Source: Adiantum capillus-veneris (Eukaryota > Streptophyta > Polypodiopsida > Polypodiales > Pteridaceae). From it: a DNA stretch of 64,000 bases. The position numbers and the translations under genes are program-made. The notes below the pieces were generated by a model. The model saw nothing but the letters and a program-made list of their open reading frames with translations. It was not told the origin of the DNA and ran no database searches. The DNA is taken from assembly GCA_014529385.2 (NCBI GenBank), contig CM043948.1:83115260-83179259 (forward strand). The letters are read 5' to 3'. Shown here one piece after another: positions 21,901 to 34,817 of this stretch; positions within the stretch are counted from its first letter, which is position 1, and every line of letters begins with the position of its first letter.

Positions 21901-24900
21901 GCTTGTTGTAGAAGAATAGGAGAGAGCTTTTCTGGAGAAGGTGATCGCGAAGATGGGGAACCTGATGAAGGAATGGGTGATGTGATATGTGGAGGTATAG
22001 GTGATGAGGTTGAAGGATTTCTAGAAGGTGTCAAAGGTCGTCTTCTGTGATAGTACTTCAGAGGGCTCGGTAGTGGGCTTTGACGCTCAACTGACCTCCT
22101 TGTATGTGTCATGCAGTGACCTCCAGTCCAACCAAGCTTTGGGCAAGAGAACCTTGAACTGGCTGAAGTCTGGTCTAGACTCTACTAGACCAGACGAGTG
22201 ACTAGACTAGCTGGACCAGGGACGAGGGACGAGGAGGACTAGACCAGGGTCGAGGGGTCTAGACCAGAGACGAGGCAAGTTGGACCAGGGCGAGAGGGGA
22301 CCAGGCCAGCAAGGTGAGAGACTAGACCAGCTAGATTAAGCTATCAAGGGTGAAACTGGACCAGACCAACAGGCTGCACAGGCGAAGCGACCAACAGGCT
22401 GCACAGGCGAAGCGAAGAAACCAGCTACTCAACAGAGTGAGACTTCAGTTGAGGTCCCACCGTGATCGCCAAAATGAGAGCACGTGTAGCGCGGATAATG
22501 TGTCGTGCTCTCTACAGTGTGGGTGTCACTCAGTGCAATGTGCGAGACAATCTCACTCAACAAATAGAAACTCTCTCAAACAGAATGAAACACAGAAACA
22601 ATGGATAACAACAGAGACACAGCAGTAGACCAGAACATATGGACTCGACTAGCTCAAAGGACCATGTACAGACTCTGGCGTGGCAGCACACTCAGCTCCA
22701 GCCCAGGACTCACAGGTACAAAAATGGGGTGTCGAGGCTCGGAAGTGCTCTGTGTAAGACTCTCTGCTCTCTCGCACGATGCTGGACCAAAGGTGAAGAA
22801 GATAATCCGATGACCAACCGCTACCACTCCTATGTACCACCATAAAGAGCCACCAACGGCTCATAAATGTCAGCCATGTGGTGACCTGGCCACGAGGTCC
22901 ACTAGACCACCGTCGGTACCCTGCCACGTGTCACTCCTAGGCCAGAGGGTCCAGAGGGTCCGTCCAGTGTGAACCAGCCTGGACCAACTGTACTAACTGT
23001 GTCCTGTGAAAGTGACACTGTAGCCCGGCTACAACTTAGTTTGGTTATCTTCCCAAACATGTTCCTCGATAGGCACATAAGCGTCAGTTTCACCTAGTTT
23101 TCCTTGAAGGCGGCATACATGAAACACTAGATGTACGCTAACATCAGAAGGAAGAGCAAATTTATAGGCAATTGGACCAATTTTTATTGTGATCAAGAAT
23201 GGACCACAAAAGCTAGCTAAAAGCTTATAATGCTTTTTAATTCGCATGGTTTTGGAATCTTTGGGTATCTTCAGATAGACCACATTAAGAGTCCTTGGGG
23301 ATCTCCTTTGATCATTAGCCAATTCGAGCATTTCTTGCATATCATACAAGAAATCCCAAGCTTTGCGATCTTTGACTTTCTCTAAGCCAATAGCAATACG
23401 GGAATTTTACGCTCAAATCCACACATCAGCATGAATGATGCTCAAATACACACATTAGCATGAATGGGCTAAATGTAGTAGCGGAATGTTTGCTATTATT
23501 ATAGGCAAACTCTAATTGTTGAAGATACCTTTCCTAATCAGATTGCCTAGCCCTCAACATGTGTTCCAACATCTAATTCATCCTTTCAGTTTGTCCATCG
23601 GACTCAGGATATGAAAGGACGACATACTCAACGTCGTATGAAGGTACACATCTCACCAAAATCATCCAATGAACTTGGTATCTCGGTCATAACGATATCC
23701 TCTGGCAAACCATTTAGCTTGTAAAGCTGATCGAGGAATAAATCTGCCAACTCATGGCTTTTTATTGTTGACTTTGCGGGTATCAACTTTGCCATTTTTG
23801 TGAGTCTTTCAAGCATGTTGCCACGACTAGTATATGACAAACCATCAATGAAATCCATAGAAATACTCTGCCACTTGGCAATAGGGATTTCCAACGTATG
23901 TAGCAGGCCAACTTCTCTTAAGGCGTTCTGCCTTTTTGACCTTAAGTGCATCTCTTCACATAGCTCTCTATGTAGGAGCGCCAATGCTAAAGTTCTTTGG
24001 ATGCTTGGGTGTCCAACACTGGGAACATCATAGCATTCAAACAAAATCCTTTGTCATCGATTTCTAACACAGACTTTCCCATTTCTAAATAATCGTCCAG
24101 CTTTAATGGAATATTGTCTTTGTCTCATCTCTTCAGCATGACTCACTTGGCTCTTCGAATCACCCAAGCCTGTATACGAGTCATGCCCTACTTCGACCTC
24201 ATTCTAGATCTTGCCAAAATGGCTGTCAGAATGACAAAGCCCTTGAAGAGAGTTAGAAATCTGTCGATTTTAGCCATGGACAAAGCATTAACCTCAGGAA
24301 TTCGATTGAGTGCATCAATAACTCGATTGCTGGATCCTTTCCTGTAGCGAATCTCAAAGTCAAACTCTTGCTCAACCCATCTGGCTCTCTTGCCTTTGAG
24401 ATCACTCTGATCACAGACACAGCGCAAAGAGAGGTGATCTCCCTATGCAACAAAGGTAGAGCCGTACAAATAATACCTCCACTTCCTCAAAGCGTGAACT
24501 ACCACATAAAGCTCTTTCTCATATGTTCGATAACGCATTTCAACGTTAGAAAGCTTCTTGCTTTTAAAAGCAATGGGACGTCCATCTTGATAAAGCGCTG
24601 CACAAGGCGCATAATCACTAGCATCTGTTTCAACAACCAATGGATTGCTAGGATCCACAATATGCAACATTCGTGCGTGTTTTAATGTCTTAAAGCTTTC
24701 ATCCAGACGCTCATTCTAGACAATTGGAGGGTTACCTTTACGATGAGGTCTCGAAGATTCGTCTTTTTAAAAGTTTTGTAAACGGAGCAGCAACTTTAGA
24801 GCAATCCTTGATAAATTTGCGAAAAAATCTAGTAAAGCCTAAGATAGACTAAACTTGGCATACATTCTTCAGAATGGGCCAATTTCGTACTTTGTCCAGC

Positions 24901-27900
24901 TTATCAGGATCAACGTGAATTCCATCATGAGTAATAGTATGACCAAGATAAAGAAGCTCTTTCTTGAAGAATTCACACTTAAGAGGCTTTAGCGTAAAGC
25001 TTCTTAGCTCTCAGTACTTCGAGAACAGCGCGTATATGCGCAAGATGTCCGGATAGACTCCGGCTGTAAATCAAGATGTAAATGCAACGATGAAGCTGCC
25101 AAGAAACGGTCTCAACAGATCATTCATCATCTGTTGAAACGTCGCAAGAGCATTGGTCAAACCAAAAGGTAAGACCAAAAACTCATAATAACCATAGCAT
25201 GTATGGAAACCCGTTTTAGAACATCTCGTTTGATTCGTATTTGATGATAGCCTGATCACAGTTCTATCTTCGTAAAGTATATTGCAATGCTCCATGGAGT
25301 AGATCTATTAAATTATCCATACGCGAGAGCGGATATTTATTTCTAACAATGAGTTTATTCAATCCGTTGTAATCCATGCAGAAATGCATAGTGTTATCTT
25401 TCTTTCAAGAAAGTGACACAGGGGCTGCCGACGGAGATTTACTCGATCGAACAAGCCCCTTGTCGAAATAATCCTTTGGCTGTCGCTGAATCTCGTTTTC
25501 TTTGGTTTTATTAAACCGGTAGAGTTGTTTCGGAAATGGGTGATTGCATGCCGCCACTTCATGGCATGATCTACTCATCTTGAAGGAGGCAAGCCAGGAG
25601 GTAGATCATCAAGAAAGACATCCTTGAAATCAGTCACGATTTCTTGGATGATGGTGGACTCGTTAGAATCTCGAAGTTCAATTGAGGAGCACAAAACATT
25701 TTTATGAAATTCAGTGACACAAGTGCCGAGCACAAACGAACCAAATCATGTAGATAGTATCCACTAGTAAAAGTCTACATCAGAAGACTTGTATCTTTGA
25801 ATATTTCCATAGCAATGACAATTGGTATTGCAAACCCATTATTTACAGATACCTGATTACAAAGCGAAACAGACACAAGAGGCATGTCCTGTTTAACGAA
25901 AACAAGGGAGTGATGTATAGAGTCTATATACAATGTATCTTGTTTATAAAAAACCATGGAATCCCTAAGATAACATTTGCTCTATCCGGGTGCATGATGT
26001 GGAAGTTCTCTTTGGAATCAGCTAGCTCGAGTGTTAAGTTAGAAACCATTTAATTCCATACATCGATATCTTTGCCACGAGCCATCTTCACTTGATACTC
26101 ATGGTCACTGTCCCGCGTTTGTAGGCAGTTTCTATACCAATTTTCCATCTAGAAAATTATGTGAGCTTCCATTATCATGTAGTATGGTCACATCGTGACC
26201 ATTCATCTTTCCGGGAAAACGAAGAAGATCGCGGCTATCAAACACTTTGTTGCTAAACGTACAATTAGTACTAAGTGATGGATTTCAACTTGAATAAAAT
26301 CAGAGTTACCTGCGATCTTGTGAATATGAACCGAAGGGTGTTCTTGTGGTTTCTTGGTCTTCTTTTTGGGGCAGATTTGATGGCCCACTTGGCCACAACC
26401 AAAGCAAACTCCCTTCTTCACTGCATCAACAATGACAGCATTCGTGGCTTTCTTCTTCTCTTGGGCACTCCGAGAGATGGTGTTGAGAGGTGGTCTCGGC
26501 TGCGACTTGGACTTTTGCTGGAATTGGGATTGTTTCCTCGAAGTACTTTCGCTGGATTGATGATCTCTCATAATTCACTACATTTATCAAATGGAATGTT
26601 TTGGCCTTTGCCACAACATCTTTGACATCAGCCGGTTGATCAAGGTCCAACGATAATCTTCATGTAGACCCAGTAGACACATGTGCACATCATCCGTAGA
26701 GTCCACCTTACAAAAGGTGAGTGCCTCCTTGAAAGCCATAGTATGTTTGTCAAAGGCCTTCAAAGGATCCATTTTTTGCAAAATCCTTCTTGAATTTAAT
26801 GCAAAAATCAGCCCACATTGTAGGCTTTTCCGTCATATCTTGCCACCAAGGAAGCGCTTTACTGAGTAAATGTAGAGGAATCGTCTGAATCCTCCGTTTA
26901 TCATGCTCTCCACGGAGATCAAAATATGTAGTCTAATGATGAAGCCAATTATTTACAGCCAACTTCGTACATTTCTTTCTCTTCCCCTGAGAAATTAGCA
27001 GTCTTGCACGGAATTGTCGTAGTGAGGCCACTCTGTAAATGCCCAAAGGTAGCAATTTGCGTCTGCAATTGTTGAAGATGGATGTCGTTCTTAGAAACGC
27101 GCACAGTCGTCGATTGAGCTGTATTTTCAAGAGGGACCACACAAGCGTTAAATCCTTGTGTGGCTCCTTTGAGACAACACACATGAATGTTCGCCTGAAC
27201 ATTTGTATTTTCAAGAGCAGTTATGCGTTGATCGAGCTATGGAAAGCACTTCTAATCCATGTGTATAGAGCATGTGTCAACGGAATTTGGGTGTTACTTG
27301 GGGTGTCTACAAGTTGTGTACCTGAGCTGGAGGAATCCATGATAAAATTCGATGGAAACAGACCCTTTTTGCACTCTTCCTTGGCAACAAGTTAATCTTT
27401 GAAAGGCTCTCTGTGTCAATGGGAGTGTCTGGAGGTGTGCAAGTGATGGTGGGAGTGTGGTGCTAGCAAATGGGGAGAGGAGGTTTGAGAGAGGAGCAAA
27501 CAACTCAAAAATATGAGTCTCTGAGAGTTTTTTAGCTCTTTGTAAACTCTTATACAAGTTTCACATTTAATAAGGCCCACTTTTAAAACTCGGCCAAGCC
27601 CAATTTAAAAGGGCAAAAAATTAATCGAAATCTGAGAAGCAAGTACCATAGAGATTTGATATTGTGGGCATTTGGAAAACCCCTTGTTGGACTCGCGAAT
27701 GGATTCTCTCTCTAGAACTCCAGGTCCTCTCATCACGCTCTCTCTGTGTCCGTGCAACTTGAGCAAAAACAATCCCAGGCATCTCTGATCCTCGTACCCC
27801 ATTACTCTAGAGAGTGGTTCAAAGCCCTCTCTAAATAGGCAATGGAAGCGGCCTCGTATCTCATAGTAGACTGGGCAATGGTGCATGTGTAGTGCAACTC

Positions 27901-28293
27901 TGTCTCAGGCTCCATGTGACACAGAGGGCATGTCTTGGCATCTGGTCGTACTCCGATGTATCTACCAATCTCAATCCGAAGCTGGAGTGAAGATGTGCAT
28001 ATCTGGCCAATAGCGCATTGTATCCCATGAGATAAGTGGGTGTCCATATACCTGGGCCTCGTCACAAAACCATCCTCAGTGAGCTGGAGAAGATGCTCTC
28101 TATAAAAAGCCATCTTCGTGCCCAGTTCCTGTGCCGGTTGTATCCAAGTCCTCCTGGTATCAAGATGAGCCAGGTCGTGGCAGATAAGCCTGGTGATCTC
28201 GGACTGTGTAAGCGTCAAAGAGGGTGCATCCAGGAAAGGGGACAATCTGTCCATGTTGAACCCATGTCCCTCAAACCATGATGTCATCTCCCC

Positions 28294-28345
<52 letters not shown>

Positions 28346-28912
28346 CTCACTAGCGTGGAGAAAGAAAGAGACTGATTGGCTTACTTCAACATGGAGAGGA
28401 AGATCATAGACTTCTTTAGAGTAGACATTTATCCGGAGGAGCTACTAACATTGGAGTCCACATTCGCCTCGCACCAGAGGCACGTTGATGCACCGAGCGA
28501 CCGAGCTAGGGAGATCCAGACGCCCACGACTGCGGAGGATTACACAACATCGACGGAGGTTGCATCAGAGGATTCATATCACTTTGGTCCAACGTGCACG
28601 ACGCTCGGTCAGACTACTAACCATGGAGGAGATTGATGAGATTCGCAAGCGATCGTCCACCGATGCTGGATCTCCTGGGATTTCGCTCTTTTTGAGGATA
28701 CACCCACACTGTGTTATCGTAGTCCCTCCTCCCATTCACTTCACCCCCTACCCCCTACTCATATCCTACACAAGCCCAGCTAGCTGCTTAGCTCACATCT
28801 AGCAGCTTAGAATTCTATAGTATTTTATTTTGTTAATCAGACTTTGTATCAGATCCACCACATTCTAACTTTGTGATCTCATAGGTCACTTTGGCCTTTT
28901 GAAGACGTTAAT

Positions 28913-28963
<51 letters not shown>

Positions 28964-31900
28964 GGCCATTAATGAAATGTGCAATTAACTCACAATTGAA
29001 CACATGAATGCTACTTACGAGAACGTCAGCTGCTCCCCAGCACAATGCCGTACCGGCATTGCTCCTGCGCCACCTGTTCGCACTTGTCCGGCCATTTGGT
29101 GTGGGCACAAATAATTAAATTTAATTTAATTAGCTTATTCTAGTGCCTTATTAAAAATAATTCCGGCCCTAGGATCACTGTTCTAAGGACCCCATCTCAT
29201 TCCTGTGCTCGCATTGGCGTGTGTAATTTTTGAGCCTGAAATTCTGAGGCTATTGTTTTTCCCTTATTGAAGACCCGATTTCCCAATCACTAGGACTTCA
29301 AGGTATTTTTTGCTAGGGTCCTTCTAAGGTGCTCTGGCTCGCATTTAGGCGCACTTGAGGTCCTAGAACTGCTATTCTAATGTGCACACAACTAATTAAT
29401 TATTTTTTCTTGTAAATAATTTAATTATTGTAAGATGTGTGGGTAATCCTTGAGATCTGACTCAGTCATCCACTTTGCATCTAAAGGGGTGTAATTCTTA
29501 AACTTTGACTAAATAATTTCGATGTAGTCCCCCGAACTTCAACCGTCTTTTTGAGTGGTGTATTATCTGTTCTGGTTGAAGGATTTCCTTAGTCTCTTCG
29601 ACTTCTAGAGGATCTTCTTCAACTGGAGCCACCGGAGCAGAACCAACATATGGTCGGAGGAGACTTACATGAAAGCATTATGGATGCGTCAATAAGAAGG
29701 CATATCCAATCTAAAAGTCACTTCATTGACTTTATTTATGATTTTGAAAGGGCCGTAAAATCTATGGAAAAGTTTAACAACTTTCGCTTTTCCGACTCGC
29801 TTTTTCAATCGAGCTTTCTCAAATTTAAGCAGGACATATTGTCCTTTGTCAAGATTGAGATTCCTTATGTGCTTGTTTGCTTTTCTCTTTTGCTGCTCTT
29901 GAGTATGAAGAATCGCTTGTCGCGTACAAATTCGTCCGCAACAAAGATGTTTTCTTTGGTGACCAAAATAGGAAGTAAAAGTGGCTTCCCATAGATAATT
30001 TCAAAGGGAGCTTTACCAGTTGAGGAATGTATGGTATTATTATACGCAAACTCAACTAATGGTAAGTATCGGTCTCATTCGGATTGTCTTTCCAAAACAT
30101 AGCACTTGAGAAGGTCTAGAACAATGGCATTAGCGATTTCGCTTTGACCATCTGTTTGAGGATGATAAGGTGATGAAAAATCAAGCTTAGCTCCCAAATT
30201 TTCGAGTAGTGCTTGCCAAAACAAACTAGTCATGCGAGGATCTCTATCACTGACAATAGTTTTTAGCAGTCCATGATGTTTAAAAATCTGAGCTGGAAAG
30301 ATTCTAGCCATATGATCAACTTTGATCGTTTTCTTAACTGGAAGGAAATGCGCTTGCTTACTAAATCTGTCTATAATAGTCCAGATTGCATCATTTCTAT
30401 TCTTGGATTTAGGAAGGTCTGTAATAAAATCCATGGCAATGCTGTCCCATGGCGTGTCAGGCACAGGGAGTGACTGAAGCTTGCCATAAACTTTATGTCG
30501 GTCATATTTCATACTAAACACTCACGAATATATTTTTCAATGTCCGTCCAGAGTGTTGGCCAAAAGAAGAACCTTTCCAGAGTAGTAGTAGTAGCAAGAA
30601 TCTCTCGATGGCCTGCATAGGGAGAATTATGTGCTTCATCCATCACCTACTGTCGTAGGGACCAAGCTATGCATATAGCTTGTTGATGATAGAGTGTGTT
30701 ATCTCTAATAGAGTAAGGTGACCTTGAATGACCAGCTTGAAGATCTGCCAGATTGTAGCAAAGTCTGGATCTTGAGGATACATCTCACTAAGAGATTCTA
30801 GTTCCTCACGATAAAGAGTTGTCAACGCATTGATCTTTGGACGTCTGGAGAGGGCATTTGTCACTGCATTCTTTGTTCTAGAAGTGTGTAAAATCTGGAA
30901 ATGAAACATTGAAAGAAAGTTCGCCCATCTCATTTGCTTTTGATAACTTTCTCTGTGTGAGAAAGTAGCGAAGACTTTGATGATCTATTTTAATTATAAA
31001 ATCAACTCCTAAAAGATAATGTTTTCAAATGGAAAGAGCATGAATTACTGCCATTAACTCTTTCTCATATATGGAAGCATGCAATTTTGCATCTCTAAGG
31101 CGCCGGCTTTCATAAGCTATGGCACGACCCTCTCGATTCAAAACTGCTCCTACACAATCTCTTGATGCATCGCAGTACACTTCAAAAGGTTTGCGAAGAT
31201 CGGGGACGGTGAGGATAGGTCCATGACTGAGTAGATACTTAAGTTTTTTAAAAGCTTGGTTTTGTCCAAATCCCCAATGAAATGGAATCCGCTTCTTCAT
31301 CAAATCATGGAGAGGGCCGGCTATGGCACCAAAAGATCGGATGAAACGCCGATAATAGGAAGAGAGACCCAGTTAACATCGTATGTCATGTATTGTGAAT
31401 TTCTTTTAAAAAGAACTCACTCTTCTTAGCATTCACAAATAATTTGTGTTTGCGTAATTCTTCAAACAAGATGTTTGCAATGTTCTTCTTCCGTCTTTGA
31501 GAAGATTAAGACGTCATCTAAGAAGACTCTTAGAAATCTTCTATATGAATGGAATTCTATCCATCATTCTGTTGAATGTTGCTGGTGCATTAGTGAGTCC
31601 AAAAGGCATCACCAAGAATTCGTACAACCCAAAGGTTTTTCTTCAAACAAGATGTTTGCAATGTTCTTCTTCCGTCTTTGAGAAGATTAAGACATCATCG
31701 AAGAAGACTCTTAGAAATCTTCTGTATGAATGGAAGATTCTATCCATCATTCTGTTGAATGTTGCTGGTGCATTAGTGAGTCCAAAAGGCATCACCAAGA
31801 ATTCGTACAACCCAAAGGTTTTTCTAAATGAAGTCTTATGCACATCCCGAGGAGCAATGCAGATTTGATGATATCTGCTCTTCAAGTCTATAGGACTGAA

Positions 31901-34758
31901 GACACTTGCTCCCTGCAACTTATCAAGAATGTCATCAATCCAAGGGGATTGGGAATTGATTCTTGATTGTGATCTTGTTTAAAGATCTATAATCTATGCA
32001 CATACGGAATGTGTCATCCTTTTTCTGTACTAGGAGAACAAGTGAATAATATGGAGAAGTACTAGGCCTTATCAAACCCTTCTCCAAAAGTTCATTGACC
32101 TGTTTGAGGATCTGTTCTTACTGCATTAAACTGACTCTATAAGGGGGCTGATTTGGAGGAGAACTCCCCGGGATCAAATCAATCGTATGATCCTCATTTT
32201 AAGAAGGTGGAAGTTCATTTGGAAGTTCATCTGCAAAACTTAATAACTTCAAAACTTTCTAATAACTTAATTCTTTTTTGCTTTGAAGAGGAAGAAAGTT
32301 GTGAAGAAGACACATCTCTCTCTCTCTCTCAAAAATCAAGTACGTTGAAACACAATTTTTCATTATTTTCTTTAGTGCAATGGGGTTGGCAATGGGAATT
32401 CGCCAATCACCTGCATCCGCAATTACAATATATTGCTTTCCTTTATGATCAAAGGACATGGTTTTCTGAACATAATCAGGGATGGGATGCATCTTGTATT
32501 TGCTAAGGCATTCCCAAGATTACATCACATCCTTCAAGTGAGGCTAGTAAGAAAGATTCTTGATCTTTGTAATTATCGACCTTTAAATTCAGCTTCCCTA
32601 TGATAGGAGTAGAACTTGAGTTTTGCCCTTCGAAAGCAAATGATGCTTGAATGGAAACTATAAAGCGGTTGGGCTGTAAATTAAGATCTTTGGCAAGCTT
32701 CATATAGATGAAGTTGTCTATATTGCCTGGATCAAAGCCCATTGGTTGTTGATGCTGTCTCATGCTTTGAGAAGAGCTCTTTTTTTACCATCCTTTGTTG
32801 TATTTCCGTGCACATCTGTTACTACATTAGAAGAAGGGGGTTGTGAGGTTTTAGTGGGGAAATCACCCTTCATGTGTCAAACTTTTCCACACTTGAAGCA
32901 TCTTCCTTCATTGATATAGTTTCTCAAACTCTGCAGGAGAGAGGTACTCTCCTTTCTTGGGTTGATTTGGCTTTTCTTCGACATCTGAGGCGGTTCTTTT
33001 CTTCTTTTGAGAAGAAGAAGTGGTAAGTAGGTTGTTCATGGAGAGCCTTCTGCTTGGCATGATAGCTATTTTGCTCCATCTTCTCGGGAGTTCCCTTCTT
33101 GTGTATTTGGATGCATTACAGGTGTTTGCCTAGGATAGTGGAATGTCAACGAACCTTGGTAAGAGTCAAGACCAAGGTACTGGTGTTTAACACCACGACA
33201 GAGTGGGTTAGCAGGTCAGCTCCCACCTTTATGTATGGTCGAGAGACTGTGGAGTATACAAATGCATATACCTATCGTGGGGTGGTCTTTAGTGGCCCAA
33301 TATGCTTCTTGAGGAGAGCGGCAGAGAGGAGACTGACTAGAGCTTACGCAACATTAGGGAGAGTGGAGAGGATGTGTTCGCAGGTTCAATTTCAGGAATC
33401 TCGAACAAAGCTGTGGCTTTAGCTATGCTTTATGGAGTTCAAATATGGGGACCCACCCTCGGTGGATCACCATGGTAGATCTGGTAGCACTGATGGATGG
33501 AGATGTATGGAGAGGCCTCTAGTCTCTATGATTTCGGATGATTCGGGCTATAAGGCTTCAGTGCCACATGACATTATTCGAGCGGAGCTAGCTGTTGCCC
33601 CCCTCGTGGTCGAGGCACTTACCAGATCAGTATCTTTTATGCATAGTTTATGGGACCTCCCCAGATACAGATATGCCTTGAGTCCTCCAGACAACTAGCA
33701 CTGGAGGGTGATACATCATGTTGGTATGGGCAGACAACATCATGGTTTCAGTTACATGGGTTCAGCATGGACAGATTGCCCCCGTTCCAATACTCCTTGG
33801 ATGCACCTTCCCTATCTATCACACGGACAAAGATCACTAGACTCATACGTAAGGATCTCATTCAGCTTGATACCAGGAGCACATGGATACAATTGATACA
33901 GGAGTTGGGCACGAAGATGGCTTTCTATAGAGAGCATCTTCTCCAACTCACGGAGGACGGATTTGTGACGAGGCTTGGATACATGGATACACACTTATCT
34001 CATTGCATACGGTGTGCTATTGGCCACATACACACATCCTCGCATCAGCCTCAGATCGAGACTGGTAGATTTCTAGGAGTACCATTAGAGGCTAGGATAT
34101 GTCATTGATGTCATATTGAGCTAGAGACAGAGCTGCACTACATATGTCGCTGCCCTGTGCACTATGAGATTCGTGGCCGCTTTCTTGTTCAGAGAGGGTT
34201 TCAGACTACTTTTTAGAGTCATGAGATACCCAGACCAGAGATGCCTAGGCGTGTTTTTACTCGAGCTGCACAAACACAGGGAGAGCTTGCTGAGGACATC
34301 AGGGGAGAGCTAGTCTCAGAGTCAGATCACAGATTTCTTTACACCAGACAATGAGTACCCATAGGAGTGCTTACTACAACAGAGCTCGGCTTCGGATAAC
34401 ACCCACACCAGAGGTACGTTGATCGATCGAGCGATTGAGCTAGGGAGATCGAGACGACTACGATCACGGGGGGCTTCATAGCACCAGAGGAGACTGCAGC
34501 AGAGGATTCGGACCACCCATAGCTCGACATGCGAGGCGCCCAGTTAGAGTATTGACTATGGAGGATATTTACGAGATTCGCCACCGACCGATTAGGGATT
34601 TCCTCTGACCCCCCCCCCCCCCCCCCCCCCCCCCCTTCCCCCCCCCCAAAAACCAATTTTTACTTGTACTCAGACATTGTACTAGATTGACCACTTTTAA
34701 CTTTTTTGGTCTAATAGGTCACTTTGGCCTTTTGTAGACGTTAATATATTGTTCCATT

Positions 34759-34817
<59 letters not shown>

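Larger units (their letters stand above)
17608..23033 (-). mobile_element. gag-only LTR retrotransposon (TR-GAG-like), young and intact
   Basis: Two 549-bp LTRs (TG...CA) flank one long ORF on the minus strand. The element is bounded by the 5-bp repeat ACTTA (17603-17607 and 23034-23038), and it interrupts Ty3/gypsy element 2. By eye the LTRs differ at seven positions, all transitions, so it is recent. No RT, RNase H or integrase is present. Gag-only LTR elements of this kind are known in plants as non-autonomous TR-GAG elements; assignment to that group is inference. Confidence 0.9.
17030..27660 (-). mobile_element. Ty3/gypsy element 2 (chromodomain type), split by a gag-only LTR element
   Basis: On the minus strand: leader and gag (27340-26203), protease, RT, RNase H, integrase (to 23040), then a 5.4-kb insertion (17608-23033), then the chromodomain end (17602-17418), a purine-rich tract and LTR-like sequence (17406-17030). 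It is the same family as element 1. All domains carry stops. The 5' LTR could not be matched to the 3' one, so at least one is truncated. Confidence 0.83.
27727..28915 (+). mobile_element. LINE-C, 3' end of a LINE with an inverted 5' half (twin-priming-like)
   Basis: The left part (27727-28296) is minus-strand ORF2 from [14 protein letters not shown] to RESVMRG. The right part (28345-28915) is plus-strand ORF2 from the very next segment ([11 protein letters not shown]..., then [16 protein letters not shown]) to the 3' end and (CT)n. The two parts are contiguous in ORF2 but in opposite orientation, the pattern left by twin priming. A 49-bp (GA)n sits at the inversion joint. Confidence 0.75.
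29421..33098 (-). mobile_element. Ty3/gypsy element 3, a different family, truncated
   Basis: Minus-strand order: zinc-knuckle gag remnant (near 32,900), protease-like region (32763-32259), RT (about 32130-31480), RNase H (31303-31025, 30933-30667), integrase (30521-29860), chromodomain-like end (about 29640-29421). It is cut on its 5' side by LINE-D at about 33,099. Sequence motifs differ from elements 1 and 2 throughout. Confidence 0.8.
33099..34761 (+). mobile_element. LINE-D, 5'-truncated at the RT
   Basis: It begins in the RT palm/thumb region ([10 protein letters not shown]-type remnant of [12 protein letters not shown]) and runs to the 3' UTR and (CT)n. Coding traces: [61 protein letters not shown]-rich tract interrupts the 3' UTR at 34609-34647. 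Confidence 0.82.
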
